In this document: positions 11,839 through 24,150 of the stretch, piece after piece | Numbering within the stretch: position 1 is the first letter of the stretch | How the letters are laid out: each line of letters opens with the position of its first letter | Source of the DNA: Zoroaster sp. YZ-2022 | Taxonomy: Eukaryota; Echinodermata; Asteroidea; Forcipulatida; Zoroasteridae | Direction: 5' to 3' | DNA: 64,000 bases | NCBI GenBank assembly: GCA_029582265.1 | Contig: CM055816.1 | Coordinates: 29,246,366 to 29,310,365, forward strand | The notes under the pieces: model-generated | The model's database searches: none | What the model was told of the DNA's origin: nothing | The model's input: the letters and a program-made list of their open reading frames with translations, nothing else | Made by a program: the position numbers and the translations under genes

Positions 11839-12000
11839 GGCCTTTGATTTCTCAGAATTTTTCCTGATTTCAGGATTTTTCCTGATTTCAGGATTTTTCC
11901 TGATTTCAGGATTTCTTTTACAAATTTCCCTTTGCCTCAAAATGTTCTTAAAAGAAAGAAGTAGATTACTTATTTTTTACTTTTGCCAAATCACACCTGG
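11839..12000. mobile_element. hAT-like element fragment with tripled start
   Basis: CAGGCCTTTGATTTCTCAG is followed by three copies of TTTTTCCTGATTTCAGGA, then CCTTTGCCTCAAAATGTTC and an end, CCAAATCACACCTGG. The central part of the family is deleted. Confidence 0.65.
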
Positions 12001-13005
12001 ATTAGGCTTTCTAGCTCTGAACCAAGACATACATTGTACATTAAACCATGGAGGTGTATGTGGAAATGGTTAAACAACATCCTGTAAAAAGTTCATTACG
12101 TAAACGTTTATTTTCCTGTAAACAAGAAATAGTCAACATTTTGTATACCCTAGGCAAAGTCAACAGTATGAGAGTTTAACTATAGTAAGCCAGCAAAATT
12201 TCCTAGTAGAATTTTGTTTTTTCTTCTGCTTAAGTACTCTGTGAACTCGACCCCCAGGTCTAACCCTATTTCCGAATCACGAGAAGAAGGGAGAAAAAAA
12301 CCTCAAATTTGCTACAGTTATTAAAAGTCCTCATTGGGTGCAGCTGGTTCTTACCATAGATTACACAAAAGTTGCAGGGAGCCAGAATGACCTGACCTCC
12401 TGGTTGTCCCTGGGGCGGTTTACTACGATGGAGCTGCACTTTTTTCTTCTTTTTTTGTGTGTGTCTTGTGCATTTTTAAGCGAGTGACCCCAAGATATAA
12501 ATGCACATTGAACCGGGAAAATCAATTGAAGCCAATTGATTCTGAAAACCACTGCGTTAAACACCCCCACAAGTACTTTCCCAGATCAAAACTTCCCCGC
12601 TAAACAAACCCCCTGATTGGATCTGAAATTGTGGGAAAAAAATCTTTGGGAAACATTGCTTATGGCAAAAAAAAAAAGTCAATTGGCTTTTTTTGTATGT
12701 ATGGGTTTGGAAAAATTCAGGCAAATTAGATTATCAAATCAATTTAATTGTGATAATCTCAAAGGAAATACCAGGTTTTGTTGTTAAGGGTGGGTGGTAT
12801 TTTTAAATTCTTTTTAAAGCTAAATCTTTAGGTTATTCAGTCAAAACTGCTTTTGTGGTTGCTGTAACAGAAAAGCCAACTGCCCAATGCAGCCAATTAT
12901 TTGACGGACCTGATGAAAAGCATAGTTTTCACCATGTGAGACCTCTGTGTTGTGACCATGTTGTATATAATTTGTGGCTATTTTGCCCTTTGCTAGCTGC
13001 ATTAA
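12001..13005. other. Unassigned DNA
   Basis: No supported feature. Poly(A) and poly(T) runs occur at 12430-12460 and 12667-12700. Confidence 0.4.
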
Positions 13006-13336
13006 TTAACCCTCCTACAATCAGTGGAATTTTTGAAACAACCCATTCAGGCCACTCCAAGCCATTAGCTGTTGCCAGTGGCCTCCTATGGTTACCCTTC
13101 TGTGCACTGTCACTCCACTGAGATTGCAGGGTAAAGTGGTCTCCCAATTGATGCATTGTACTTGTAGGCCATACTAATATGTTCAAACATTTACAGTGGC
13201 CTTGGGTGGCACACAGTTGATTTTGTAAGATTATGTAGAAAGGACAGCAGGCTTGTACATGTACATGTATGTACTGAAGGTTGCTCAAGAGCAGAATTTT
13301 GTGGATCGGAGTGGCCTCCATGTGTAGGAGGGTTAA
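13006..13336 (+). mobile_element. TTAA-bounded element, family A
   Basis: A full copy with intact ends: TTAACCCTCCTACAATCAGT and GTGTAGGAGGGTTAA. It is the cleanest example of the inverted ends. Confidence 0.88.
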
Positions 13337-13539
13337 AGCTGCTTTTATCTCAAGAACAAAAAACCCACACAAAAAAAAACCATCAAGATCACAGTTTCAC
13401 AAAAACCTTACTGAAAGTTGATGATGGTATCGAATATCTCTTGAAATCTTTCTGTCTGAGGTGTTATTATTTTTTAATTCGTCCTGTGCCCGGAAGAAGG
13501 ATGTAACAAAAGTGTGACCCGGTAAAAGGTCGTAAGCAA

Positions 13540-13859
13540 TTAACCCTCCTACACATGGAGGCCACTCCGATCCACAAAATTCTGTTCTTGAGCAACCTTC
13601 AGTACATACATGTACAAGCCTGCTGTCCTTTCCAAGTAATCTTACAAAATCAACTGTGTGCCACCCAAGGCCACTGTAAATGTTTGAACATATTAGTATG
13701 GCCTGCAATGTATCGATGGGAGACCACTTTGCCCTGTAATCTCAGTGGTGTGACAGTGCACAGAAGGGTAACCATAGGAGGCCACTGGCAACAGCTAATG
13801 GCTTGGAGTGGCCTGAATGGGTTGTTTCAAAAATTGCACTGATTGTAGGAGGGTTTTAA
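13540..13859 (-). mobile_element. TTAA-bounded element, family A, inverted
   Basis: A full copy in reverse orientation, TTAACCCTCCTACACATGGA ... GATTGTAGGAGGGTTTTAA. With the copy at 13006-13336 it makes an inverted pair 203 bases apart that could form a long stem. Confidence 0.88.
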
Positions 13860-14956
13860 TGTGCAAAATTGTGTTTCAAGAGACCTGAGTGGGAAGGTTT
13901 AGTCGTTTTTCCGTCATTTATAAGTCATTGTAGGAAAGTTAAATTCCGCATGGGAATGGAAAAAACATGTCTTGGGAGTAATTCTAGCAACAGATATATA
14001 ACAGTTATGCCCTACTTTTTTTCAAAGGAGCCATTTTATTGCTTACAACCTTCTGCTGGGACAAAAAGTTGTACTTTGTGTGCCCAGAAGAAAGTCATAG
14101 AGCCTTACGACCTTCTTCCACACATGATGAATTCAAACTTTTCATACAAATTATACATCTATAATACATTTGTATACTTTGGCTGGATGTCTCTTAACAG
14201 CACAGGAGGGATCAAAATTGTTGAGCGAAGTGTTCCATGTGTTTTTTTTAGCATTCTCAACCGATTGGGGGAAAGAAAAAAAAGAAGAAAAAAAAGAAAA
14301 AAAACCTTTCAGAGTGGCATTTTTATAAAGATTACTATTTAAGTTTCAAATCCAAGTAATATTGCTCTCAAGTCAACAGAATTGTATTATTAATTGACGA
14401 AAAATTGATTCGCCCAGGACAGTTTTCCCAGCTTGCGGCTGGCCGACAAAGCAGTAATTTTGTTTTTTACTGGCTACCAATAACTTCCCCAGCTCAAGTT
14501 AATAATAACATAAATCATCTTGATTTGGCAATAGTGGGCTTTTTTTATTGCTTGCACCTGTTCCGTGAACAACTCTGGGGAAAAATGTTTTTAATTTTGG
14601 TTTGGGAAAAGTCATGATCAAGTTTAGATCTTGAAGAGGACTGACTTTGTTGGTGGGTTTTGTGGAAAGACGACTTCAAGGAAATTGATGGCTATTTTTC
14701 ACTCGGGCAAGCTGGACCACAAAAAAAAGTTATTAAGAATGTGGTTTCGGTGAACGTTTTTAATAGTTGTCCCAGGGGTCGATTTTAAAGGGATGGTACA
14801 ACAGTGGATTTTGGAACAGTAAGTTCATTTCAACGCTCTAGTTTTTAAGATTTAGTTTCCCAGTATATGACCATGGATATAACATATAGCTTTCTTTTTT
14901 CATTCCTTGATTATTTTAAACCTTTTGGATTGTATTATTTTCTTCCCGACATTTCC
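13860..14956. other. Unassigned DNA before the large array
   Basis: No gene supported. One open frame of 157 codons (13869-14342) is AT-biased, ends in Lys-rich low complexity and has no recognisable domain. Confidence 0.45.
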
Positions 14957-17900
14957 TCTGTTGTCTGTTATTGTCCTCCCTTTGTCTCGTCCCCGTTGTT
15001 GTCTGTTTGATGTTAAGACACACCCCTACAAGCTTTTGTCTGTTATTGTCCTCCCTTTGTCTCGTCCCCGTTGTTGTCTGTTTGATGTTAAGACACACCC
15101 CTACAATACAAGCTTTTGTCTGTTATTGTCCTCCCTTTGTCTCATCCTGTTATTGTCTGGTTTATGTTAAGGCGCACTCCTACAAGCTTTTGTCTGTTAT
15201 TGTCCTCCCTTTGTCTCGTCCCGTTATTGTCTGGTTTATGTTAAGGCGCACTCCTACAAGCTTTTGTCTGTTATTGTCCTCCCTTTGTCTCGTCCCGTTA
15301 TTGTCTGGTTTATGTCAAGGCACACTCCTACAAGCTTTTGTCTGTTATTGTCCTCCCTTTGTCTCGTCCCGTTATTGTCTGGTTTATGTCAAGGCACACT
15401 CCTACAAGCTTTTGTCTGTTATTGTCCTCCCTTTGTCTCGTCCCGTTATTGTCTGGTTTATGTCAAGGCACACTTCCTATACAAGCTTTTGTCTGTTATT
15501 GTCCTCCCTTTGTCTCGTCCCCGTTGTCTGTTTGATGTTAAGACACACCCCTACAATACAAGCTTTTGTCTGTTATTGTCCTCCCTTTGTCTCATCCTGT
15601 TATTGTCTGGTTTATGTTAAGGCGCACTCCTACAAGCTTTTGTCTGTTATTGTCCTCCCTTTGTCTCGTCCCGTTATTGTCTGGTTTATGTCAAGGCACA
15701 CTCCTACAAGCTTTTGTCTGTTATTGTCCTCCCTTTGTTTCATCCTGTTATTGTCTGGTTTATGTCAAGGCACACTCCTACAAGCTTTTGTCTGTTATTG
15801 TCCTCCCTTTGTCCCGTCCTTGTCTGTTTTATGTTAAGGCACACCCCTATAAGCTTTTGTCTGTTATTGTCCTCCCTTTGTCCCGTCCCCGTTGTTATCT
15901 GGTGTATGTTAAGGCACACCCCTACAAGCTTTTGTCTGTTATTGTCCTCCCTTTGTTTCATCCCGTTATTGTCTGGTTTATGTTAAGGCACACCCCTACA
16001 AGCTTTTGTCTGTTATTGTCCTCCCTTTGTCCCGTCCCCGTTGTTGTCTGGTGTATGTTAAGGCACACCCCTACAAGCTTTTGTCTGTTATTGTCCTCCC
16101 TTTGTCCCGTCCCCGTTGTTGTCTGGTGTATGTTAAGGCACACCCCTACAAGCTTTTGTCTGTTATTGTCCTCCCTTTGTCTCGTCCCGTTATTGTCTGG
16201 TTTATGTCAAGGCACACTCCTACAAGCTTTTGTCTGTTATTGTCCTCCCTTTGTCTCGTCCCGTTATTGTCTGGTTTATGTTAAGGCACACTCCTACAAG
16301 CTTTTGTCTGTTATTGTCCTCCCTTTGTCTCGTCCCGTTATTGTCTGGTTTATGTCAAGGCACACTCCTACAAGCTTTTGTCTGTTATTGTCCTCCCTTT
16401 GTCTCGTCCAGTTATTGTCTGGTTTATGTCAAGGCACACTCCTACAAGCTTTTGTCTGTTATTGTCCTCCCTTTGTCTCGTCCCGTTATTGTCTGGTTTA
16501 TGTCAAGGCACACTTCCTATACAAGCTTTTGTCTGTTATTGTCCTCCCTTTGTCTCGTCCCGTTATTGTCTGGTTTATGTCAAGGCACACTCCTACAAGC
16601 TTTTGTCTGTTATTGTCCTCCCTTTGTCTCGTCCCGTTATTGTCTGGTTTATGTCAAGGCACACTCCTACAAGCTTTTGTCTGTTATTGTCCTCCCTTTG
16701 TCTCGACCGTTATTGTCTGGTTTATGTCAAGGCACACTCCTACAAGCTTTTGTCTGTTATTGTCCTCCCTTTGTCTCGTCCCGTTATTGTCTGGTTTATG
16801 TCAAGGCACACTCCTACAAGCTTTTGTCTGTTATTGTCCTCCCTTTGTCTCGTCCCGTTATTGTCTGGTTTATGTCAAGGCACACTCCTACAAGCTTTTG
16901 TCTGTTATTGTCCTCCCTTTGTCTCGTCCGTTGTTGTCTGTTTTATGTTAAGGCACACCCCTATAAGCTTTTGTCTGTTATTGTCCTCCCTTTGTCCCGT
17001 CCCCGTTGTTATCTGGTGTATGTTAAGGCACACCCCTACAAGCTTTTGTCTGTTATTGTCCTCCCTTTGTCTCGTCCCGTTATTGTCTGGTTTATGTCAA
17101 GGCACACTTCCTATACAAGCTTTTGTCTGTTATTGTCCTCCCTTTGTCTCGTCCCGTTATTGTCTGGTTTATGTCAAGGCACACTCCTACAAGCTTTTGT
17201 CTATTATTGTCCTCCCTTTGTCTCGTCCCGTTATTGTCTGGTTTATGTCAAGGCACACTCCTACAAGCTTTTGTCTGTTATTGTCCTCCCTTTGTCTCGT
17301 CCCGTTATTGTCTGGTTTATGTCAAGGCACACTCCTACAAGCTTTTGTCTGTTATTGTCCTCCCTTTGTCTCGTCCCGTTATTGTCTGGTTTATGTCAAG
17401 GCACACTCCTACAAGCTTTTGTCTGTTATTGTCCTCCCTTTGTCTCGTCCGTTATTGTCTGGTTTATGTCAAGGCACACTCCTACAAGCTTTTGTCTGTT
17501 ATTGTCCTCCCTTTGTCTCGTCCCGTTATTGTCTGGTTTATGTCAAGGCACACTCCTACAAGCTTTTGTCTGTTATTGTCCTCCCTTTGTCTGGTCCCGT
17601 TATTGTCTGGTTTATGTCAAGGCACACTTCCTATACAAGCTTTTGTCTGTTATTGTCCTCCCTTTGTCTCGTCCCGTTATTGTCTGGTTTATGTCAAGGC
17701 ACACTTCCTATACAAGCTTTTGTCTGTTATTGTCCTCCCTTTGTCTCGTCCCGTTATTGTCTGGTTTATGTCAAGGCACACTTCCTATACAAGCTTTTGT
17801 CTGTTATTGTCCTCCCTTTGTCACGTCCGTTATTGTCTGGTTTATGTCAAGGCACACTTCCTATACAAGCTTTTGTCTGTTATTGTCCTCCCTTTGTCTC

Positions 17901-20690
17901 GTCCGGTATTGTCTGGTTTATGTCAAGGCACACTTCCTATACAAGCTTTTGTCTGTTATTGTCCTCCCTTTGTCTCGTCCCGTTATTGTCTGGTTTATGT
18001 CAAGGCACACTTCCTATACAAGCTTTTGTCTGTTATTGTCCTCCCTTTGTCTCGTCCGTTATTGTCTGGTTTATGTCAAGGCACACTTCCTATACAAGCT
18101 TTTGTCTGTTATTGTCCTCCCTTTGTCTCGTCCGTTATTGTCTGGTTTATGTCAAGGCACACTTCCTATACAAGCTTTTGTCTGTTATTGTCCTCCTTTG
18201 TCTCGTCCGTTATTGTCTGGTTTATGTCAAGGCACACTTCCTATACAAGCTTTTGTCTGTTATTGTCCTCCCTTTGTCTCGTCCGTTATTGTCTGGTTTA
18301 TGTCAAGGCACACTTCCTATACAAGCTTTTGTCTGTTATTGTCCTCCCTTTGTCTCGTCCCGTTATTGTCTGGTTTATGTCAAGGCACACTTCCTATACA
18401 AGCTTTTGTCTGTTATTGTCCTCCCTTTGTCTCGTCCCGTTATTGTCTGGTTTATGTCAAGGCACACTTCCTATACAAGCTTTTGTCTGTTATTGTCCTC
18501 CCTTTGTCTCGTCCCGTTATTGTCTGGTTTATGTCAAGGCACACTTCCTATACAAGCTTTTGTCTGTTATTGTCCTCCCTTTGTCTCGTCCCGTTATTGT
18601 CTGGTTTATGTCAAGGCACACTTCCTATACAAGCTTTTGTCTGTTATTGTCCTCCCTTTGTCTCGTCCCGTTATTGTCTGGTTTATGTCAAGGCACACTC
18701 CTACAAGCTTTTGTCTGTTATTGTCCTCCCTTTGTCTCGTCCCGTTATTGTCTGGTTTATGTCAAGGCACACTTCCTATACAAGCTTTTGTCTGTTATTG
18801 TCCTCCCTTGGTCTCGTCCCTGCTATTGTCTGGTTTATGTCAAGGCACACTTCCTATACAAGCTTTTGTCTCTTATTGTCCTCCCTTTGTCTCGTCCGTT
18901 ATTGTCTGGTTTATGTCAAGGCACACTTCCTATACAAGCTTTTGTCTGTTATTGTCCTCCCTTTGTCTCGTCCGTTATTGTCTGGTTTATGTCAAGGCAC
19001 ACTTCCTATACAAGCTTTTGTCTGTTATTGTCCTCCCTTTGTCTCGTCCGTTATTGTCTGGTTTATGTCAAGGCACACTTCCTATACAAGCTTTTGTCTG
19101 TTATTGTCCTCCCTTTGTCTCGTCCCGTTATTGTCTGGTTTATGTCAAGGCACACTTCCTATACAAGCTTTTGTCTGTTATTGTCCTCCCTTTGTCTCGT
19201 CCCGTTATTGTCTGGTTTATGTTAAGGCGCACTCCTACAAGCTTTTGTCTGTTATTGTCCTCCCTTTGTCTCGTCCCGTTATTGTCTGGTTTATGTCAAG
19301 GCACACTTCCTATACAAGCTTTTGTCTGTTATTGTCCTCCCTTTTTCTCGTCCCGTTATTGTCTGGTGTATGTTAAGGCACACTCCTACAAGCTTTTGTC
19401 TGTTATTGTCCTCCCTTTGTCCCGTCCCCGTTGTTGTCTGGTTTATGTCAAGGCACACTTCCTATACAAGCTTTTGTCTGTTATTGTCCTCCCTTTGTCT
19501 CGTCCCGTTATTGTCTGGTTTATGTCAAGGCACACTCCTACAAGCTTTTGTCTGTTATTGTCCTCCCTTTGTCTCGTCCGTTATTGTCTGGTTTATGTCA
19601 AGGCACACTTCCTATACAAGCTTTTGTGTGTTATTGTCCTCACTTTGTCTCGTCCAGTTATTGTCTGGTTTATGTCAAGGCAAACTCCTACAAGCTTTTG
19701 TCTGTTATTGTCCTCCGTTGTCTCGTCCCGTTATTGTCTGGTTTATGTCAAGGCACACTTCCTATACAAGCTTTTGTCTGTTATTGTCCTCCCTTTGTCT
19801 GGTCCCGTTATTGTCTGGTTTATGTCAAGGCACACTCCTACAAGCTTTTGTCTGTTATTGTCCTCCCTTTGTCTCGTCCCGTTATTGTCTGGTTTATGTC
19901 AAGGCACACTCCTACAAGCTTTTGTCTGTTATTGTCCTCCCTTTGTCTCGTCCCGTTATTGTCTGGTTTATGTCAAGGCACACTCCTACAAGCTTTTGTC
20001 TGTTATTGTCCTCCCTTTGTCTCGTCCCGTTATTGTCTGGTTTATGTCAAGGCACACTTCCTATACAAGCTTTTGTCTGTTATTGTCCTCCCTTTGTCTC
20101 GTCCCGTTATTGTCTGGTTTATGTCAAGGCACACTTCCTATACAAGCTTTTGTCTGTTATTGTCCTCCCTTTGTCTGGTCCCGTTATTGTCTGGTTTATG
20201 TCAAGGCACACTCCTACAAGCTTTTGTCTGTTATTGTCCTCCCTTTGTCTCGTCCCGTTATTGTCTGGTTTATGTCAAGGCACACTTCCTATACAAGCTT
20301 TTGTCTGTTATTGTCCTCCCTTTGTCTGGTCCCGTTATTGTCTGGTTTATGTCAAGGCACACTTCCTATACAAGCTTTTGTCTGTTATTGTCCTCCCTTT
20401 GTCTCGTCCGTTATTGTCTGGTTTATGTCAAGGCACACTTCCTATACAAGCTTTTGTCTGTTATTGTCCTCCCTTTGTCTGGTCCCGTTATTGTCTGGTT
20501 TATGTCAAGGCACACTTCCTATACAAGCTTTTGTCTGTTATTGTCCTCCCTTTGTCTGGTCCCGTTATTGTCTGGTTTATGTCAAGGCACACTTCCTATA
20601 CAAGCTTTTGTCTGTTATTGTCCTCCCTTTGTCTGGTCCCGTTATTGTCTGGTTTATGTCAAGGCACACTTCCTATACAAGCTTTTGTTT
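14957..20690 (+). repeat. Minisatellite A, 74-77 bp unit, roughly 75 copies
   Basis: The unit AAGCTTTTGTCTGTTATTG / TCCTCCCTTTGTCTCGTCCC / GTTATTGTCTGGTTTATGTC / AAGGCACACTCCTAC (74 bp) is repeated head to tail over 5.7 kb. Variants are a 3-base longer unit with CTTCCTATAC, a 1-base shorter unit with GTCCGTT, and edge units with CCCCGTTGTTG and TTAAGG. The left edge holds the most diverged units and the right part is dominated by the 77-base form, so the array grew from local blocks. The plus strand is free of stop codons in the main unit in all three frames, which makes the long open frames here artefacts. Confidence 0.95.
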
Positions 20691-20803
20691 ATTGTGATTG
20701 TGCTTCCATTCTGACACATTATTCTGCTCATCAAATAACTTTTGTTCTCATTCATGTATTCATTGCTTTATCCTTTTTATGTTTCTATATATTACTTTTA
20801 TGT

Positions 20804-20922
20804 ACTTACTACACGTAAGGTTTGACAGTGATTGACTTTTAAGTGCACTAGATGTACCTTGGGAAGTACATGTATTTCAACATTTTGACTGATTTTGATC
20901 CTTGTAGTAGTAGGAGGGTTAA
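20804..20922 (-). mobile_element. Family B element, truncated copy
   Basis: TACTACACGTAAGGTTTGAC ... GTAGTAGTAGGAGGGTTAA. It is the left third of family B in reverse orientation, lying just after minisatellite A. Confidence 0.75.
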
Positions 20923-20994
20923 TTACCGTAACTATTATTTGTTTAAAGCCGACATTGACAAGCTTCTGCTTATTATGTCTACATCTTGTTTTAG

Positions 20995-21217
20995 GTAAAA
21001 CTTGTAGCTTTGCATGGTGATGAGGATAAGTAAGACTAATTGCGGTGACACCATGTGAAAATCTCTAGTGAGTAGTAATTAGTTCTGAAAAGAACCTCCA
21101 GTTCTTTAGTGAAAATCTCTTGTGAGTAGTAGTTCTGAAAAGAACCTCCAGTTCTTTTCAGAACTAATTACTACTCAGTAGAGATTTTCACATAGTGTCA
21201 CCGCAATTAGTCTTATT
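20995..21217. mobile_element. Foldback (hairpin) element F
   Basis: The left arm AAGACTAATTGCGGTGACAC ... TAGTTCTGAAAAGAACC is mirrored by the right arm GTTCTTTTCAGAACTAATTA ... GTGTCACCGCAATTAGTCTT. The centre contains a short duplication (AGTGAAAATCTCT). Confidence 0.8.
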
Positions 21218-21454
21218 TACATCTTGTTTTCTGCTTTTTATTCTTATACTCTGTATTGTACTTGTCATAAATTTGTCCATTTGTAATGTACACGTACATG
21301 TATCTGGAGAGATGGAAGTAAATGTAATATTGAATTGAATTGAATAAAACTATATAAACCTCTGAATGTTTCGTTAGAATACAAGTGCTCATAAATGTTT
21401 TTTGAGAAAACAACACAAAATTGTAATATTTTCTTTATGTTTTTATGTGCAACA

Positions 21455-21502
21455 GGCCTGTGATTTCTCAGGATTTTTCCTGATTTCAGGATTTTTTACC
21501 AA
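21455..21502. mobile_element. hAT-like element end fragment
   Basis: CAGGCCTGTGATTTCTCAGG then TTTTTCCTGATTTCAGGATT. Only the left terminus of the CAGGCCTG family is left here. Confidence 0.6.
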
Positions 21503-22373
21503 TCAGAATCGAAGATTCAAGCAAGCTGGTAGATAATGCATATATTGTAAATTGCGATACAGGTACATGTAACTACATGTTGTAACACTCCTTTATAAAA
21601 ATTACCTCCAAAAAGTACAGCTGACCCAAAGTTTAAATAAACAGAAAAAGCCATTCCTCTCCCAGACAGCGCTGCCCCTGAACTCCTTACAAAGATAAAC
21701 ATCAAATGTCAACATTTTAGTAGTTTCCACAAGTCCAGGTGGAAGGATACAGGGCACCAGACCTTGAGACCTTTATCACCATGTGGTTTTGCCTTGGTGG
21801 GTGCACCCTACTAAATAAACTCCCATAGCAACCAATGCTAAATACAAAAATATTCAAAAATCATTACAAATACTTCGAAGTCCTAAAAACCAAATGACAA
21901 AATATTGATTGATGTCTAACCTTTATTTTATTCTCAATTTAATGTGGATTGTTCAGAGGCCTGTCGAGTTATTCTCATCCCAATGGAAACCACCCTCTAC
22001 AGTACATGTACATATATGTAGTAAAATGACCACACTGAAAAGCAGCCATTTTGGAGAAAGGCCTTGCGCTTGTAATCAAATTAGGACCATTTTCTCAGGG
22101 CCTAGTATCCAATGTCATGATAATGGACCATTTTTACACAATCCCTCAAATGAATGAAATCTTTGTTTTTCAGAAACATTTGAGGACATACAGTTGTACA
22201 TACATGTACATGTACTGTACAAATTATGATAAACATCTTGGCGCATGAATTTCTCACTATTTAGTGGGGTACACCCTTTAATCATCAAGAAACAGTTATA
22301 CATGTGCCAATGTTTGATGTGACCAGAGCCAGAATGTAGGGGTATTCATCACTTCATTGCAATACACATGTTC
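21503..22373. other. Unassigned DNA
   Basis: No gene or repeat that I can name. Confidence 0.4.
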
Positions 22374-23168
22374 TTAACCAGTTCGCGTCGGAGGCCGTGT
22401 ATACACGCATTTTGTTTTTTGAACCGGGGATCGGAGAGCGTCTAAACACACATTCCGATTTTTGTGTGTGTTACCGGGAGACTTGTCAACACGCCACACA
22501 TGGCGGCTGACTTGTATACACGCAATCGTTTCTCGGAGTCCATGGGGTCACGGTTCGGTGGCCCCGGACAAAAGACACTGCAAACAATGAACGAGTTCAC
22601 TCTTTTTGTTGAGATTTGCGTAATCCCTTTATCCAAGACCTGTTCCTTTGACGTACCAGCCAAGAATTTGTAAAGACGGATTTATATCCATTGTTTACGA
22701 GGCCTTTCCTCTCTCTCCCGGTATGCCGTCTGTTCGACCGGGCGCTGGTCGCTAATAGGCCGTTGCATCGGAGCTTGCCAACGGTCTAATTGTGCTGAAC
22801 AAACACAACCGTAATTTAAAAAACTAGCCATTTAATTCTCGAAATTAGTCAATGAGTGAAGGTGTATATTTGGGTGTCCGGACTTAGTTTCATTGATAAA
22901 AAAAATTAACCAGTTCGCACCGGGAATAAAAAAGTTTTTCCGAACCCCGTGGCGGGTTTATTTTTACCGCACAAACATGACCAATGGTGCTCACCAGAGC
23001 GTGACCGGGGAGACCGCGTCTTCCACCGTATGCTTATGGCTCGTTGCCACGTCGACCGGGAATCTATACAAATATTCCCGAGAATCCTGTGGCGTGTTTA
23101 GACGCTCTCCGATCCGCTGTCCAAAAATAAATTGCGTGTATACACGGCCTCCGACGCGAACTGGTTAA
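22374..23168. mobile_element. TTAA-bounded element, family E (GC-rich), compound
   Basis: Begins TTAACCAGTTCGCGTCGGAG and ends CGACGCGAACTGGTTAA. The next words GGCCGTGTATACACGCA and GATCGGAGAGCGTCTAAACA are inverted on the other side. A second start, TTAACCAGTTCGCACCGGG, at 22906 means that 22906-23168 alone is a complete shorter element like the one at 54756-54999. The interior is GC-rich compared with everything around it. No transposase-like frame. Confidence 0.75.
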
Positions 23169-23680
23169 TGGCTAGAATTTTTTTCTGATTTTTCACTGAA
23201 AAATGTGATGTGTTCTACTGAAATCGGACATATTTGGGCAAGAAATTGAGTTGGTTATTGATAATGAAAGTAGAGATCTTCAGCTTTACAATGATAGCTT
23301 TCTTATTTTAATTGGACCTGCAAAAGCAGAATTACGTAATTTTTAAGTTTGTGTTTACGAAAACTCAAAACAGAGTTTTCCCTTTAAAGTTGCAAATTTC
23401 TTTTGGTATATACTTGTACCTCTATGCATGCATATGTACATGTACAACCACACTGAACAACAGGGTATCCATGTTTTTCTCCAGGAAATAGTTGTGTTCA
23501 GTTTTATAATAATGCAACTACGATTATATAAACCGCACAGTGACGTATGGAGAAATGTGAACAGTAATCACTAGAGATAGACCAAGAGTGCAAAGTACAC
23601 GTGTATTTGAAAAGGTAGTCTGTGTATTCAAATGTGCTTGATTACATTTTTTTAATGTATAAGAATTAGATGTAGGATTT
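23169..23680. other. Unassigned DNA
   Basis: AT-rich sequence with no supported feature. Confidence 0.4.
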
Positions 23681-23682
23681 GA

Positions 23683-23884
23683 GGCTTTGCATGGTGGAGA
23701 TAGATGTTTTTGAGTTCTTTCGGGTACACCATGTACACCATCTCTTTGTGGATGGCTCTGAGAAGAGCCGGTTGGTTTGTTCGAACAAACCAACTGGCTC
23801 TTCTCAGTGCCATCACTTTTTTCACAAAGAGATCATTAGGCCCTACATGGTGTACCCGAAAGAACTCAAAAACATATACACTAA
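23683..23884. mobile_element. Foldback element, F-related subfamily
   Basis: TTTTTGAGTTCTTTCGGGTA ... GCTCTGAGAAGAGCCGGTTG is mirrored by CCAACTGGCTCTTCTCAGTG ... GTACCCGAAAGAACTCAAAA around a GTTCGAAC centre. It starts with GGCTTTGCATGGTG, as family F does. The hairpin stem is about 85-90 bases. Confidence 0.8.
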
Positions 23885-24150
23885 GAATTACATGTAGCTT
23901 ACCAACAAAAAGGACCTGTGGTATTTAAGCACAAAAATAGTAGTTTTATAGTGGCCATACATACATTTTGTTCATAGCAGATTCATACATATGTATTTAT
24001 TTCAGCAGTAATTATTGGCCTTAAGTTTCAAACCTAGCAGGGTCTTTCTCTGCAAAATGAACCTGCTATGTTTGAAACGTAAGGCCAATAACTACTATTT
24101 TGCATTTATACTACAGGTCCTTTAGGTTGGTAAGCAGTTTGCAATTGGCT
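23885..24150. repeat. Copies of the 163-bp (GGCCTTACG) family
   Basis: CCAACAAAAAGGACCTGTGG, then the inverted part CTTTAGGTTGGTAAGCAGTT. Same family as 1-560. Confidence 0.65.

Noticed and set aside
14971..20818. Plus-strand open frames of up to 1439 codons rich in LSVIVLPLSRP-like repeats
   Set aside because: They are overlapping frames of minisatellite A. The unit is stop-free in all frames, the unit length is not a multiple of three, and no domain, splice site or signal context is present.
22464..23168. GC-rich open frames suggesting a gene
   Set aside because: They lie within the inverted-repeat family E element, and frames on both strands reflect its palindromic ends.
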